This document shows, one piece after another, positions 18,277 through 29,254 of a DNA stretch of 64,000 nucleotides (positions within the stretch are counted from its first letter, which is position 1; each line of letters begins with the position of its first letter). The notes beneath the pieces were generated by a model that saw only the letters and a list, made by a program, of their open reading frames with translations, had not been told where the DNA came from and searched no databases. The DNA comes from Fasciola hepatica (taxonomy: Eukaryota; Platyhelminthes; Trematoda; Plagiorchiida; Fasciolidae): contig CANUEZ040000199.1 in NCBI GenBank assembly GCA_948099385.1, positions 134,001-198,000 of the forward strand, in the 5' to 3' direction. The position numbers and the translations under genes are program-made.

Positions 18277-20070
18277 TTATTTTTCACCAGCCAGACAGTG
18301 GACGCAAACGTAGTTCTCCTCGTTTCCGAAATTTGCACATTGATAGTGCGTCCAACGCGGACAACGGCTGCACTGCACCCACTCGGTTTCCTTGTCCAAA
18401 TCCACTTCGGGATCCTGAAGATGACAGACACTGCACTCATTTTCCACGATCGGTGAATGCGGCCTTTCCAGACGGCGCCTTTTCTCCTGGATCCGGTATT
18501 GTGCGGAGGTTGTAGTGTGCAGACGTCTGAACTGTACCAGCTGCAAAGGATGCCCTATCAGCTGGATGTCTTGTTCATCCGTGTTTCTAAGCACTACTGT
18601 CGCCTTACGTTTTGAGGAAGCGGTAGCGACCGGTGCTCGTGACGTGCTGGGCATTTGCCTAACCGTATGCGTATATCTTGTGTCACTTACTTTCCCCAGG
18701 TACCTATTGACAGTGTGAAGGTTGCCCAAGTCTACCGTTGTATTGGTCGCTTTGTCAACGCAGCTTATGTCAAAATCTCGTCCCGACCCTATGACTGTGG
18801 CTAAGTTCTTCAGCTGACTAACATAACGTACCCATTTATCGTGACCCAAGCTTCCTAAAGCAACCGATATTTCCTTCCCCACGTCTTCGCTGACGGACAA
18901 CTTGTGGCTAGGGTTGTACGGGGGCGGAATTTCGTCCATTTCCGCCAAAAACGTTGTTGGCATTCCAACCGACGACGGAAGTCGAACATCAACGGCCCAT
19001 CCACCTACGCGTTGCTTGTCATTTAAGGACAAGCCGTGCAAGCGATAACATTGACGCTTCATATCCCGAAGAACGTGGAACCGACAGAAAACGAATTCTG
19101 CTCCTGGATACGTGACCGCAAATCCCTTGTATTGCGCTAAGCTTCGATCTAATATGATTGTCTTCACGTTCGCTGTCCCCGGTAACCTGGCTCTCATTTC
19201 GGTGATTGCACGCAGATAACTAGCACTGATCTCGTTGGGAAGCAGGGCGTAGAAAATTGAACGACCTAGGCCACTATCGTCTATCAACATGCAATGCCAA
19301 AGAAGGTAGCCACCGCAGTTCAGCTGGTGGGTGGCATCCGCTAGCAGTACCTCGGTATATTTATCCGCAAGAGACTTAACGGTCTGTGGAATGTGAAACG
19401 CGAACCTAACTACGCCTTCTTGCGATATGATTCGCAAATAACCCTTTCCAGTCATTAGTTGTTGAACCTTAAGCACATCACTACGGTTATCTACGGCATT
19501 CGCCTTGGCCCTCAAGTAGTAAATATCCCTAACTGTGAACAACCGGCTGAATTTCTGGCTAGCGTATTCACATATTTCGCTGGATCGGCGGAAAGTGCAC
19601 ATCAGTTCTAATATGTGTGACTCTTGTTCGTGAGTCAAACGCCTATTACAATGGTAGAACCTATCGCTGATGAGACGAAAATCGTGGTTATGCTGCAGAC
19701 ATTGACCAACGACTTTGTACTGCATTCCGACGGCACGGATCCTCACGAGGGCCGGGCATTGCGTATTCTGATATCTGAAAAGTAAAGATAGATTTACTGT
19801 GCTTTGCATACCTGATGGCTGTCCTGTTTCGCCGTCGATTGTGCACGCAGCAAAATTTAACCCGATAGTATGGGACATTTTTGGCAGTGCACCCGGATGT
19901 GAACGAAGCCGATTCTCGGCACTAACACTCTCATACACGTAAAACGAGGTGAAAGTCTGCTGCTGAAATAGCCGAAAGTCTTCCTCGAACCTTGAGAATA
20001 ATTTATAGGCGTCTTTTACATGTCTGCAGAAACTCTCAGAGTCATCAACGAAAGCACGTGCAACGGCCAT
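18277..20070 (-). CDS. MULE-type transposase-like protein with PHD finger, copy 1
   Basis: 597-aa continuous frame from ATG at 20068-20070. Central MULE-like DDE transposase region: LADATHQLNCGGYLLWHCML supplies the first Asp, TIILDRSLAQYKGF the second. A FCRFHVLRDMKRQ segment follows, as in ZSWIM1/3-like and MULE proteins. The C-terminus is a C4HC3 PHD finger (CSVC, CSRC, WTHYQC, CVHC; last ~50 residues). Against copy 2 at 49352-51777 it lacks some 200 residues including a SWIM-like finger, between SLNDKQRV and GKEISVALGSL. It also has a 1-base deletion near 19880 (PKMSHT where copy 2 reads PKSFPYYR), compensated if the 37-base intron at 19775-19811 is not removed. It may be a mobile-element transposase, a domesticated relative or a pseudogene with an accidentally open frame. 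Confidence 0.75.
   Translation of the reverse strand: MAVARAFVDDSESFCRHVKDAYKLFSRFEEDFRLFQQQTFTSFYVYESVSAENRLRSHPGALPKMSHTIGLNFAACTIDGETGQPSGMQSTVNLSLLFRYQNTQCPALVRIRAVGMQYKVVGQCLQHNHDFRLISDRFYHCNRRLTHEQESHILELMCTFRRSSEICEYASQKFSRLFTVRDIYYLRAKANAVDNRSDVLKVQQLMTGKGYLRIISQEGVVRFAFHIPQTVKSLADKYTEVLLADATHQLNCGGYLLWHCMLIDDSGLGRSIFYALLPNEISASYLRAITEMRARLPGTANVKTIILDRSLAQYKGFAVTYPGAEFVFCRFHVLRDMKRQCYRLHGLSLNDKQRVGGWAVDVRLPSSVGMPTTFLAEMDEIPPPYNPSHKLSVSEDVGKEISVALGSLGHDKWVRYVSQLKNLATVIGSGRDFDISCVDKATNTTVDLGNLHTVNRYLGKVSDTRYTHTVRQMPSTSRAPVATASSKRKATVVLRNTDEQDIQLIGHPLQLVQFRRLHTTTSAQYRIQEKRRRLERPHSPIVENECSVCHLQDPEVDLDKETEWVQCSRCPRWTHYQCANFGNEENYVCVHCLAGEK
19775..19811 (-). other. 37-nt intron in the MULE/PHD gene, copy 1
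   Basis: On the minus strand it begins GTATGC, ends TTTTCAG, and contains no in-frame stop in the frame used by the 597-aa ORF. An intron of the same length (GTAAGT...TTTCAG) sits at the homologous position in copy 2 (51472-51508), where splicing gives a clean in-frame join. Thirty-seven bases shifts the frame by one, offsetting the upstream 1-base deletion in copy 1 only when retained. Confidence 0.7.
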
Positions 20071-20110
20071 GACAGTTAATAGGTGTGAGCGGTAACAGCC
20101 TTGCGCAACC

Positions 20111-20119
20111 CTTATATAC
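20111..20119 (-). promoter_or_regulatory. TATA-like box upstream of the MULE/PHD gene, copy 1
   Basis: GTATATAAG on the minus strand, 41-49 bases before the start codon. Copy 2 has GCATATAAG at 51818-51826, the same distance before its ATG, although the rest of the leader differs. Conservation of both motif and spacing supports a core promoter that sits very close to the ATG. Confidence 0.55.
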
Positions 20120-20120
20120 T

Positions 20121-21984
20121 ACGAAGTGGCTAACTAAAACAAAAGTCGCCGCAAAAGTAGGAACACTATTCTTATTTTTCCGCAAAAATGACTTCATCAG
20201 CTCCAACCATTTTCTTCAGTAATCACCAATAACGTCAATCTGGCCATCATTAAGGTTGGACCACAAGACACTATCGAATGGCTGGTCCGGGCGTTTACAT
20301 AAAAAGGCCTACTGGTAAACATGTTAAAGGCTGGAAATCGGTATAAGGAACTGCAGTAGCGAGGGAAAATGGAGAAAAAGGTGAGGTGCACTGCAGTGGA
20401 TTAGATATCAATGAGGCATTGGTACTTTGCAGTGTATTGTCGGCGGACAGTACACAAAACTCACCGTAAAACAGGCAGCAAGCAATGCAAAACGTAGAGG
20501 GATGAAAAGATGACAGAAACGATTTCGAAGGATTGGATACAATAGATGTGGGGCACAGATGTAGAGTTGATGGATGCCTATGATGACGGTCGATCGTTGG
20601 GATGATAGCAAGGGAAATGGCCGGTTAGGAACTGAAAGATGCAGAGCGCGAGCACATGGATATATATGCGTAAGCTTATATGTATATATATTTATGTAGA
20701 TTTCTTATATATATATACATATATATATGTAAATATATATATATATATATATACGTATGTACATATATATATATAGGTATAAGTGAAGCAGGAGCAATTA
20801 CAATGGGGTCCTAGAAAGAGATTATCAGTCATTAGGAGGAGTAGGTAATGTTAGATCAGTTGGTTGTAGAATTAACTTTGGAATATCGTGGTGGATTACC
20901 TTCATGACAAGTGCACATGGCAGCCCAACGGAGAGAAAAATAGGATGCAGAAGCACAGAAATGATGAAGACTGTGAGGAGCAGTTCATGGAAGAGTGAAG
21001 ATGAAAGACAGGATCAAGGAAAACAGGTAAAAACGGGTCTAATTATTTGATCAATGCAGGTGCGAGATGAAGTGACGGACCAGAGGAGTCGGGTGGTGAC
21101 AGGTTAAACGATTTGGAACTGTAAAAGAACACCGTGACGTAACGTTGTCATTACAGTGGTGGAACATGGAAAAAGCGGACCACACTGGAAGGTACAGAAA
21201 AATGCCTGTAGCGAGCAATAAACGGATCAAGGGATGAGAGCAATGACCGAGGAGACAGGTAAGAAATCACCAATCAGATCATTTTACTGCAGATGAAACA
21301 CGAAGGAGGCGGACAAGGACGCGGGGCGCCCCAGTATAAGTGAACCAGTAATAGAACAAAAAGACCACAAAAAATGAATGCCCAACGGAGTTGGGGCAAT
21401 GGAGCTGGAGAGCTGTGTGCCGGCAGACAATTGAACTGGTGGATACTAATCAGGACACTGGAAAGAACCACAGAGGAATCGCGGAGCCAAGTGAGGAAGA
21501 TATGGTGGTGGTGATTAGATAATAAATACGACTGTAAAAGATGCGAAGTTTGGAGCGGCAAGTTCTAATATGCGGATTGGTCATGAGTACGGGTGCGATT
21601 GGTGTATCATGGCATTGGGCATGAGGAGGGATTTAAACGAAACGGCAGGTTTAAAGAAGCTATCAATGGGCATTCTGAGCAGAGGGTAACACCAAGCGCA
21701 TAGATGATAGAAGCCAGCAACGACGGCAGGTGGGAAAAGAGTTATTGGCAAGCGTCGACAGAGAAGAGTGGTTAGGACGATAGTGACTCAAAGCAGTGAA
21801 AGTTGATGTAGAGAGAGGCAATAGGAGGGAGGACAAAACGGGTAGGTGTGCATACCGCGGTAGGGCGACAAAAATGGGAAGTGGAAACAGATGATAAGAG
21901 CTATAGGTGAGCAAGCTGTGGCGGAAAGTAGATGCGGAGCATGCAATTTTAAACCGACAGCATTGGATTCGGTAGTCCAAGAAA
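20121..21984. other. Anonymous region with a TA microsatellite
   Basis: No credible coding frame. A TA/TATG microsatellite occupies about 20657-20778. The remainder is purine-rich on the plus strand and might include diverged pieces of the tandem repeat seen at 29.8-31.4 and 52.3-52.9 kb (for example gatgaagtgacgga near 21065), but I cannot align it convincingly. Confidence 0.6.
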
Positions 21985-21996
21985 AGTTAGAGCGTG

Positions 21997-22200
21997 CCAT
22001 CCGCAACCGGTGCTAGTGGATGGGACTGGCCGTGCGCTGGGCACCCAACCTGAAAAACACTTCGTGAAGTGAACGCAGGAGGTGTGATCCACCGGTCTAG
22101 TTGCGCTCGCACATCGTTGCAGACGGCCTGCACGCCCGATGTGCGCCGGCCATAGCGGTGGATCTGACCGCGCCCCGCACTGTTGGGAGTGGCACGAGTG
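21997..22200 (-). repeat. Conserved GC-rich 3' UTR module R1, element G copy
   Basis: About 200 bp, GC-rich against AT-rich flanks, matching 29255-29435 (opposite strand) and 59975-60160 closely. Conserved cores include accgtgcgctgg, gcacatcgttgcagacg, ctgcacgcc.gatgtgc and ggatctgaccgcg. It sits at the extreme 3' end of each element, with short A runs beyond in two of three. It contains a perfect short hairpin (gcag/ctgc around acgtc in the I and H copies). Confidence 0.8.
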
Positions 22201-22627
22201 TTCATGGATAATTGTACAGGGGACAAAGCGACCGCGATGGGGGTGCGTGAACCAGGAACAATTGACCAAGCCGTGAGACCATGGACAGGAGAGCCAACGG
22301 AAACAGCGAGTGGTAGACGACCGTGTACAAATATTATCCAGGTGCACCTGCCAGGGAGATGGTGAGTACAGTGCCCGAAGTGGTTGGCCTTCACGGAGGA
22401 TCACTGGAAAGGGAAAAGGGATAGAGAAGCGCAGTCTGGGTGTGCCCCAGCTGAGAATCGACGGATACTGAGGAGAAAAAAAGTGAATATGATGGATAAG
22501 AGATGAACGTAGGTGAGCAATTGGGTTACCTTATGATGACAGGCGGTAGGTTCGCTGCGGATCAGTGAAGGCAATGGCCTTAGTTCGCGGGGTGTACCTA
22601 GTGGCCTGTGGCGCAGAGGTAGTAGAG
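22201..22627 (-). other. Element G 3' UTR, upstream of R1
   Basis: No coding sequence. A short block (gcagtctgggtgtgccccagctgag, near 22428-22452) recurs in the 3' UTRs of I (about 29005-29035, reverse) and H (about 60390-60415). Confidence 0.6.
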
Positions 22628-25610
22628 TTACAGTGTGAGGCCCTTTTCAAAGGCCAGGTCGGCGGAGACGAGCTCATTGGTGAGCAATATAGCATTGGGG
22701 ACCGTTAAGTATGACAAAAGTGCGCGCCTAAAAGCGAACATTGAGGAGGCACTGCGTAAGATAAGGGGCAGCTTATTCCAGCTTTTGGAATAGGCTGACA
22801 GAAAGAATCGGGACTTCAGACAGAGATTAGAATGAGGGACAGTGAGAGAGAAGGCACGGTGTCGGATCGGGTAGGAGCAGGGCTCAGCGAATGAGATGAG
22901 ATAAGAGGTGTAGGCCAGGTTATGGATTAGCTTTAAGAGGAAAATCAGGTTGAGCCTCATGCGACGAGTCCATAGAGGCTCAATTTGTAGGAGCTCACAG
23001 CGCTGGCGGTATGTCAGGGCTAGGGATACGCCCAACAGCCTTTTGGTTAAAGTACGCTGAACGTTCTCAAGAGATACAATAGAGGAACGTGGCCAGAGGC
23101 TGGAGGTAATGGGACAATATTCCAGGAGCGGTCTCACGTGTGAGAGATACATGGAGAGGCGACTGGCCGGTATTAAGAAACACCGATTGATCAGGCCTAG
23201 GGTTCGTTTGGCCTTAGAGATTTGGAACGATGTCTGTTCTGAGAAGTTAAAAGAACAAGAGTAGCGTACGCCAAGATCGGTAACCATGGGCTGTATGGGG
23301 ATGGGCACGCCGTCCAGACAAACATGGCCGGGTGGTACCGTGCACTTGTATGGTAGCAGGAAGCTTTCTCCGCAGAGAATTTCATGAACCACGAGACGCA
23401 CCAAGTTTGGAGAACGAGTAAGTCGTGCGATATGTTGCACAGAGTCACGGATAGGTCACTAGGGAGGAAAGAGTACACTATTTTTATATCGTCGGCAAAG
23501 AGGAAAGGAGTGCCGTGTCGAATAGAAGAGAAAATGTCATTGATATAAATAAGGAATAGTAATGGGCCTAGGACACTGCCTTGGATGACGCCGCTAGTAA
23601 TTGGTTTGGCGGAAGATAGGTGGCCGTCGACGGGCACGGCTTGTGATCTGTGAGAGAGATAGGAGGATAGCCAGGAGAGGAGAGGGTCAGTAATACCGAG
23701 AGATCGGATTTTGGCCAACAGATGAATATGGGGAACACGGTCAATAGCCTTAGACATGTCGGGGTACAGGACAATTATAGAGTTGCCGGCGTCGGCAGAA
23801 GACGATAGGACATCCAGAAAGTCAGGCTGGCAGGAAGAGCAGGAACGGGAGTTCAAGAAACCATGCTGACCAGGGTTCAGCAGGTTGTTAGATAAGAGGT
23901 ACTGGACAATGTCTTTTGATAATTCTCTCCATAATTTTGCAAACTACTGGGGTGTGATTAATGGGCCGATAGTTATCTGGGTCGTGTAATACGCCCTTTT
24001 TGAAGCGCGGAATTATAACAGAGGATTTCCATTGAGGGGGGACGGAACTGTGAATCATGGAGGTGGTATACATATTAAGTAACAATAAAGGGAGGTCAGG
24101 ACCACCGAAACGGAGGAGGGCCGGTGGGAGATCATCCGGTCCCGGTTTCGAGGAAGGTTTAATGGAGGAAACTGATTTTTCAATTTCTAGATGGGTGAAG
24201 GGAGTCGATGAAAGAGAGGCAGAGGTGCAGAGGTGGATTGTAGGAAGGGGAATACCAGGACAGCTTATAAGGGAGGAAAAAAAATGCTCATTGAAGGCCT
24301 CAGAAATAGATGCTGGAGTATTAGCGGTAGATGAGCCGCAGATGAGGAACTTGGGCGAGATATGATTGGATTGATTGGACCTTTTACTAAGCAGGTTGGA
24401 CAGGTAGCCAGTTTTGTTTGGGTGTGCTAGGGGCTTGGATCGGCACATGGGTTGGCGGTATTTAGGCATTGTAGGAGGCTGGAGTAGAGAGAGTTCATAA
24501 CAGTGAGGGGATCGGTTGAAAGAAAAAATGTGTCCCAGTTAAGGGAGCGGATTATCATTGGCACTAGGGGCCAGTTACAGGAACGGTAGGAAGTCAGAAC
24601 AGGGGGAGAGGATTGCATCGGATGAGAACAGCTGAAGCAGCTGAACTTGCACCTGACAATACGGTGGTCACTACCCGGGAAGTGATCAGTAATCTGGGTG
24701 ATCATATCAGGAACATCAATGGAGAATACTAGGTCCAAGATGTTGTTCCCCCTAGTAGGGCAGGAGACATGTTGGGTCCATCCACCAAGACGGACACAAG
24801 AAAGGAAGGTGGAGAGGGCGGGAGGGCTAGTATAGGAGGACCAGCAAATTGAAGGAAAGTTAAAGTCACCCGCAATAATTTTTGCACTGGCAGGGTAGTC
24901 AAGCGCAGCATTAAAGACATCCACAGCAGAGTCAATTTTTGCAGGCTCCAGACCCGGGGGGACGTAGATGCAGCCAAGGAGGAGGTTCTGGCCGGAGGCG
25001 TGAATGGAAAGCCATAACGAATCCTCAATAAGGAGAAGAGCGGGGTGGTCGATAACACTAGCGTGGATAGTGCATTTGACTAGGGCTAAACAGCCCCCCC
25101 ACTCCTGGACTGGCGGGTGTTCGAGAAGCATTGATACCCAGGTATGCGAACAAGGTCAAGCGAAGCATCATCTGACAGCCAGGATTCAGTTACTAGTATA
25201 ATGTCAGCGTTTGACGTAAATGCCAAAGATCGCAGGTGCGATATTTTTCTAATTATTGAGCGAGCGTTAATAAGAACTAGTAGGAATGAGTTCAGTGTCG
25301 GTGTGCGCAATGCATGGATGCCAGGTGCAAGACTATTGGGATCGCTGTGGCGATAGGAGTTGGGTCTCAGTGGGGATATAGCGTCAGTAGAAGGGGGAGG
25401 GCAGGCCGTGTTGGGTGGGGGACGGAAAGTAGGAGAAGCGTTAGCATTAGGCGCAGCCAATCGCTGTGGGTGATCAATACGGTGGGTGTGCAGCACACCG
25501 CTGATGTGGGCCGGGGGGGGTGTCACACGGTGCAGAGGGAGGAGGCACCGTACGGCAAAGTGAGAGGTTAAGAATATCTGTCGGACCTGGGTGGACAAGA
25601 GGGAGTGCAT
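22628..25610 (-). pseudogene. ORF2 of element G: endonuclease-reverse transcriptase, several frameshifts
   Basis: Segments in different frames, in order. 25610-25086: endonuclease start (LINARSIIRKISHLRS, ILVTESWLSDDASLD). 25131-24427: LLGCIYVPPG, KIIAGDFNFPSICW, GGWTQHV, PTRGNNILDLVF, GSDHRIVRC. 24469-23888: AFNEHFFSSL, KPGPDDLPPALL, VIIPRFKKG, NYRPI. 23856-23197: PDMSKAIDRVPH, GVIQGSVLGPLLFLIYINDI and catalytic FADD (LFADDIKIV). 23440-22628: C-terminal domain, VRPLLEYCPI and ENVQRTLTKRLLG. Motifs are intact although frames are broken at least four times. FADD replaces YADD, a common variant. The stop is at 22628-22630. Confidence 0.8.
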
Positions 25611-27420
25611 GGTGTGAGGTGCTAAGTGGCATGGCCTCGAGTGTGGAGCGATCAGTGATATGAGTCTGTAAAAGTTTATCGATATGGTCCATCCACAGGT
25701 TACCTACCTGTTGGGCAGAGTCAGTATAAGGCCGGTAGGTCGGTATGGGGGTGAAGGCATGTGGGAGAGTAACTGGGACGTAGTGTGGGGTGGAGGGCGG
25801 GAAGGGAGTGGCGAAATTTGGAAAGGTTTGGAGGTTCATGAGGGGCAGGGGAGCCGGTAAGTGGGGAGGTGGGGTGAGGAGGCGGGATGCAGGTACGAAT
25901 CTAGAGTATCTGCTAAGGTATGTACGTGGTACTTCAGGGTTAGATGAGGGTTGGTGGAGGTGAGCAGGGGGGAACAGCGGAGGCATGCTGGGGCTATAGT
26001 ATGGAGGGTTGGTGTCTGGGGCGCAGGGAGGGATATACGGTAGCAACGGAGATGGAGGGTTGGCGTAACCCATGCGATCAGAGAGGGGGAAAGACAGTGG
26101 AAGGGGGTGCGAGGCAGTGGAAGGGTGAGTGGCACTGGCAAGGCCCTGAAGGTCACTCCTGCAAATAGGGACGATGGCGTTAGACGAATCCGGAAGGTAG
26201 CCCGGTTGGTTATCACCTGGAGGATCCGAGAGCACGCTATAAGCTGAAGCCGATTGAGAGTGGGTGGTAGTGTGTGGGGTGATTAGTTGGGCAAGTGCGG
26301 ACCTGGTAGGAGTACCAGGTAGGTTGTTGAGGGGGTCAGAGCGGCACTTATGAGGATAGAAACGAAGTGTCGCGGCTAAGCTAGCAGCTGGTGGGTAGTT
26401 GGTAGAGTCGTTAGAACGAGAGCGGCGGGTGACAACACTTGTCGGCGGCTCGGAGGACGGATTGGAAGTAGTACGGCGGGGGCTGATGGTTGTACCAGGG
26501 TCTTGTTTTGGCTCAGAGACTATGACGGGGGAGCGCGGCTTTAATACTGAAGTGGAGTGCCGCTTTGGGCCTGTGGTCGGGGAGCGAGAGCTACTGCTAG
26601 TAGAGGCTACTGGGGGAGATGGTAAAAAAGGGCGTTTGTGTGGAAGCGGAACGGAGGGTGGGGAGTTAGACATATCTAAGTCGACAGTTTGCAGGCAGGC
26701 AGGGTGAGGCGATGGGCTCACCTTTGACTTCTTGACAGAGGGGCATTGGCTAACCTTCATGTCGGTTACAGTGGGGTCAGCCTGCATGGGCAAGGCGGAG
26801 TTACTTCTCAGCGAGCGAAGTGTTTTCCTTTGGAGGGGGGTTTTATCAGAGAATATCTTGATGTCCTTATACGGCGAAAGGGCAGCAATTGTCGACTTGT
26901 TGCTAATGAACTCTGTAGCTGTTAGGTCGTCCGTGAATTGGAATAGCAAGGGGCAACTATGTCGCTGGGACGTTTTACGTAGCCTCCTGCAATGGCATCT
27001 GTGGTGAGCCATGTCGCACGAACTTAGTATGTTGTGTTTGGCCAAGGAATGTGGTAAGCGTTCTGGAACATTAAAAACCACTGCGTTCTTGGAGTTGGCA
27101 ATGCGGTGGTATATTTCAGTTGACACGGAGTTGAGGAGGTGTCCCACTGAAACCAAGTTCTTGGGCGATGTAGTGGCTACAGGGTCAAGGAGAGTAGCCA
27201 GGGGTGAAACCTTTGAAAGGATTCCACCAATCAGCTCGACCTTGTTACTAAGTTCGACGAAACTCTGCTTAAGGCCATTAAGACTATTAGGAGCTTCACC
27301 GTCGACGTTAACGAGGGTGACAGAGCACGGCCTGGTTTTGGGGAGGGGTTGGGTGCGTTTGGATTTGCCAGCTTTAGCGATACGGATTTTCCGAGTACTG
27401 GTTGGGGACCGGGATAGCAT
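25474..27420 (-). CDS. ORF1 protein of element G (Pro/Ser-rich)
   Basis: 648 aa from ATG at 27418-27420 (MLSRSPTSTRKIRIAKAGK); an upstream in-frame Met at 27558 is possible, but the 46-residue extension looks like leader. The N-terminal third has a basic start, a short helical segment (NSLNGLKQSFVELSNKVELI) and an RRM-like region (NAVVFNVPERLP, CPLLFQFTDD). The rest is low-complexity Pro/Ser/Thr. It overlaps the start of ORF2 by about 135 bases. This is probably the RNA-binding ORF1 product rather than a host gene. A zinc finger is not visible. Confidence 0.6.
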   Translation of the reverse strand: MLSRSPTSTRKIRIAKAGKSKRTQPLPKTRPCSVTLVNVDGEAPNSLNGLKQSFVELSNKVELIGGILSKVSPLATLLDPVATTSPKNLVSVGHLLNSVSTEIYHRIANSKNAVVFNVPERLPHSLAKHNILSSCDMAHHRCHCRRLRKTSQRHSCPLLFQFTDDLTATEFISNKSTIAALSPYKDIKIFSDKTPLQRKTLRSLRSNSALPMQADPTVTDMKVSQCPSVKKSKVSPSPHPACLQTVDLDMSNSPPSVPLPHKRPFLPSPPVASTSSSSRSPTTGPKRHSTSVLKPRSPVIVSEPKQDPGTTISPRRTTSNPSSEPPTSVVTRRSRSNDSTNYPPAASLAATLRFYPHKCRSDPLNNLPGTPTRSALAQLITPHTTTHSQSASAYSVLSDPPGDNQPGYLPDSSNAIVPICRSDLQGLASATHPSTASHPLPLSFPLSDRMGYANPPSPLLPYIPPCAPDTNPPYYSPSMPPLFPPAHLHQPSSNPEVPRTYLSRYSRFVPASRLLTPPPHLPAPLPLMNLQTFPNFATPFPPSTPHYVPVTLPHAFTPIPTYRPYTDSAQQVGNLWMDHIDKLLQTHITDRSTLEAMPLSTSHHALPLVHPGPTDILNLSLCRTVPPPSAPCDTPPGPHQRCAAHPPY

Positions 27421-27560
27421 GATAAGTAGGAATATATGACGGAGGTAAAAGGTAGCAGGAAATCGGTCAACTAGACAGAGACAAGCCAAAGGTCTGAGCA
27501 GACCAGGAGTGAGCCTGGGTGCTTGTGCGCAAAGGTCTAGATGAGACCTATGCGGCAATG

Positions 27561-28179
27561 TGGTATGGGCAGTGAGCTATATGACCCGCTATATATACAA
27601 TCGGGATTAGGAGACTCGGGACGATGAGGAATAGTGAGATAAAATGAATTTTGCTGTGTGGTGTGCACAGGTTGAACCCCACAGGATACGGTAGGTACTT
27701 AGCTGTTGCTTGGGTCACAACAGCAGGTTTTGCGGGAGAGTATATTGTAAGTATGGGGTCGGTGGACCGGGTGGAACGAAAGTGCGCTCTTATGGCAAAA
27801 AAACAAATGAATGGAAGCACAGTGGGACAGAAACTTCAGAAGGTGAACCGGTGGATGCGTAGCAAAAATAAGGTAGGAGTTGGGTTACAGCGATGGGATG
27901 TAAAAACGCTAGATAGATCTTACTGCGGCGAGAATCAGGGGAGATTTGCTAGATAAGCCATGTAGAATGTAATTAGATGGAAGTAGAGCAGTGAATAATC
28001 AATATAGCCTATAACTCTGACTCGCGATAAGTACTAGCGTCTGCACGGTGGTGTGCCGCAGTTGTTTACACAACTAGATCACGGTTTCAGGTTGTTAGAT
28101 GGTATATACTAGGGTGGACACAGCTACAAGTCTAAACAGGTGTATGAGCAAAAAAAGAAAACGAGACAACCTGAATTTC
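27561..28179. other. Noncoding spacer, possible 5' UTR of element G
   Basis: 620 bp between the divergent G and I elements. No gene, microsatellite or clear repeat is seen. Confidence 0.5.
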
Positions 28180-28184
28180 ACGCG

Positions 28185-28832
28185 GGGGTGGCCTTGACCC
28201 ACTCCTGTTCGTTCAACTTCTCGGAGCAAACAGACACTCAAATTGCTAGGTCCCGCAGGTTAATAGGACTTGTCCACAAAACATTCCGTTTGCGTGAAAG
28301 TAAACTCAGTGTCTATACAACACACGTTAGACCATTGCTAGAGTATAGTTCAATAGTTGGCTCCAACATGCGCCAGACTAATAGGATCGCCATCGAAAAT
28401 GTCCAGCGCACCTTTACTAAACAAATAGTTGGATATTCGTCTAGTCTCAACTATAAACAACGCTGTGACCTGCTACACCTCGAACCCCTTTGGCTCCGAC
28501 GGATAAAGAACAACTTGTCTTTTTTCCACTCACCATTAAAATATAGATCCTGCAAAGCCTCCCCTGTGGTACGAGACCCATTAAGCCTAAGGTAATCGTT
28601 ACGACACAGCAGTCATTCGGTCACTGTGCCGTCCTCGAGAACCAGCCTACGGTCCAATTTCTTCATTGTTAAATATTCACAAATGTGGAATAAACTTCCA
28701 CCAAATGCAATAAGCCACTTGCCGAGATTCAAAGAGGAATTAAACAAACGGCTTGATGTCTTGACACTCGTATCAAACAATGATCCATACACTTCGGAGG
28801 AGCGAGCGTACGAAGTTGGTTTGTGTTACTGA
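28185..28832 (+). pseudogene. ORF2 C-terminal domain of element I, broken
   Basis: First segment to 28595: CSFNFSEQTDTQIARSRR, VRPLLEYSSIVGSNM, ENVQRTFTKQIVGYSSSLNY and LLHLEPLWLRRIKNNLS. These align position by position with element G (CSFNFSEQTSFQISKAKR, VRPLLEYCPITSSLW). A frame change around 28590-28620 leads to the last segment (RTSLRSNFFIVKYSQMWNKLPP) ending at TGA/TAC near 28830. No catalytic domain remains. Confidence 0.75.
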
Positions 28833-29254
28833 CACGCGGCTCTGAGTCGGGGGCCACGAGACCTACGTACCACACAAGTCGCCCTATATACCACTCAAGT
28901 TTCATTAATCTTTCGCGTAAAACCTTGTGTTTAGCAAAGTCGAACCATCCCCCAAGTAGTTCCAATTTCTAGATACTAGAGGATTTTCTTTACTACTGAC
29001 CGCTGATCCTCAGCTGGGAGCACCCCAGACTGCGTTTTTCTATTTTTGCTTTTCCAGACAACCGCTGATGATGCATTCCCTTCGATGGCTTGGCATAATA
29101 CCTGGCCCACATTTCCCGCTGAAAACTCGATACCAGCTCGTCATTTCGTCTCTACCACACAGGCCATGCTCTCCAGGACCCCTCGCAAACTCGTCGCAAG
29201 CTCCTGGATTATTCGATCTCTATGTGACAACGCCAATATCACTCAAGCGAAGCC

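Larger units (their letters stand above)
21985..27560 (-). mobile_element. Non-LTR element G, near full length
   Basis: About 5.6 kb on the minus strand: ORF1 (27420-25474), overlapping ORF2 (25610-22628) and a 640-bp 3' UTR ending in a GC-rich module (21997-22200) shared with elements I and H. The 3' end is near 21985 and the 5' end is near or beyond 27560. Endonuclease and RT are present but ORF2 is frameshifted several times. Confidence 0.8.

Noticed and set aside
22183..22365. Possible small gene in the G 3' UTR
   Set aside because: No domain and no conservation outside the repeat module.
25474..27420. The 648-aa Pro/Ser-rich ORF as a host gene
   Set aside because: It overlaps the start of an endonuclease-RT ORF on the same strand and has a basic, RRM-like N-terminal part, so it is ORF1 of element G.
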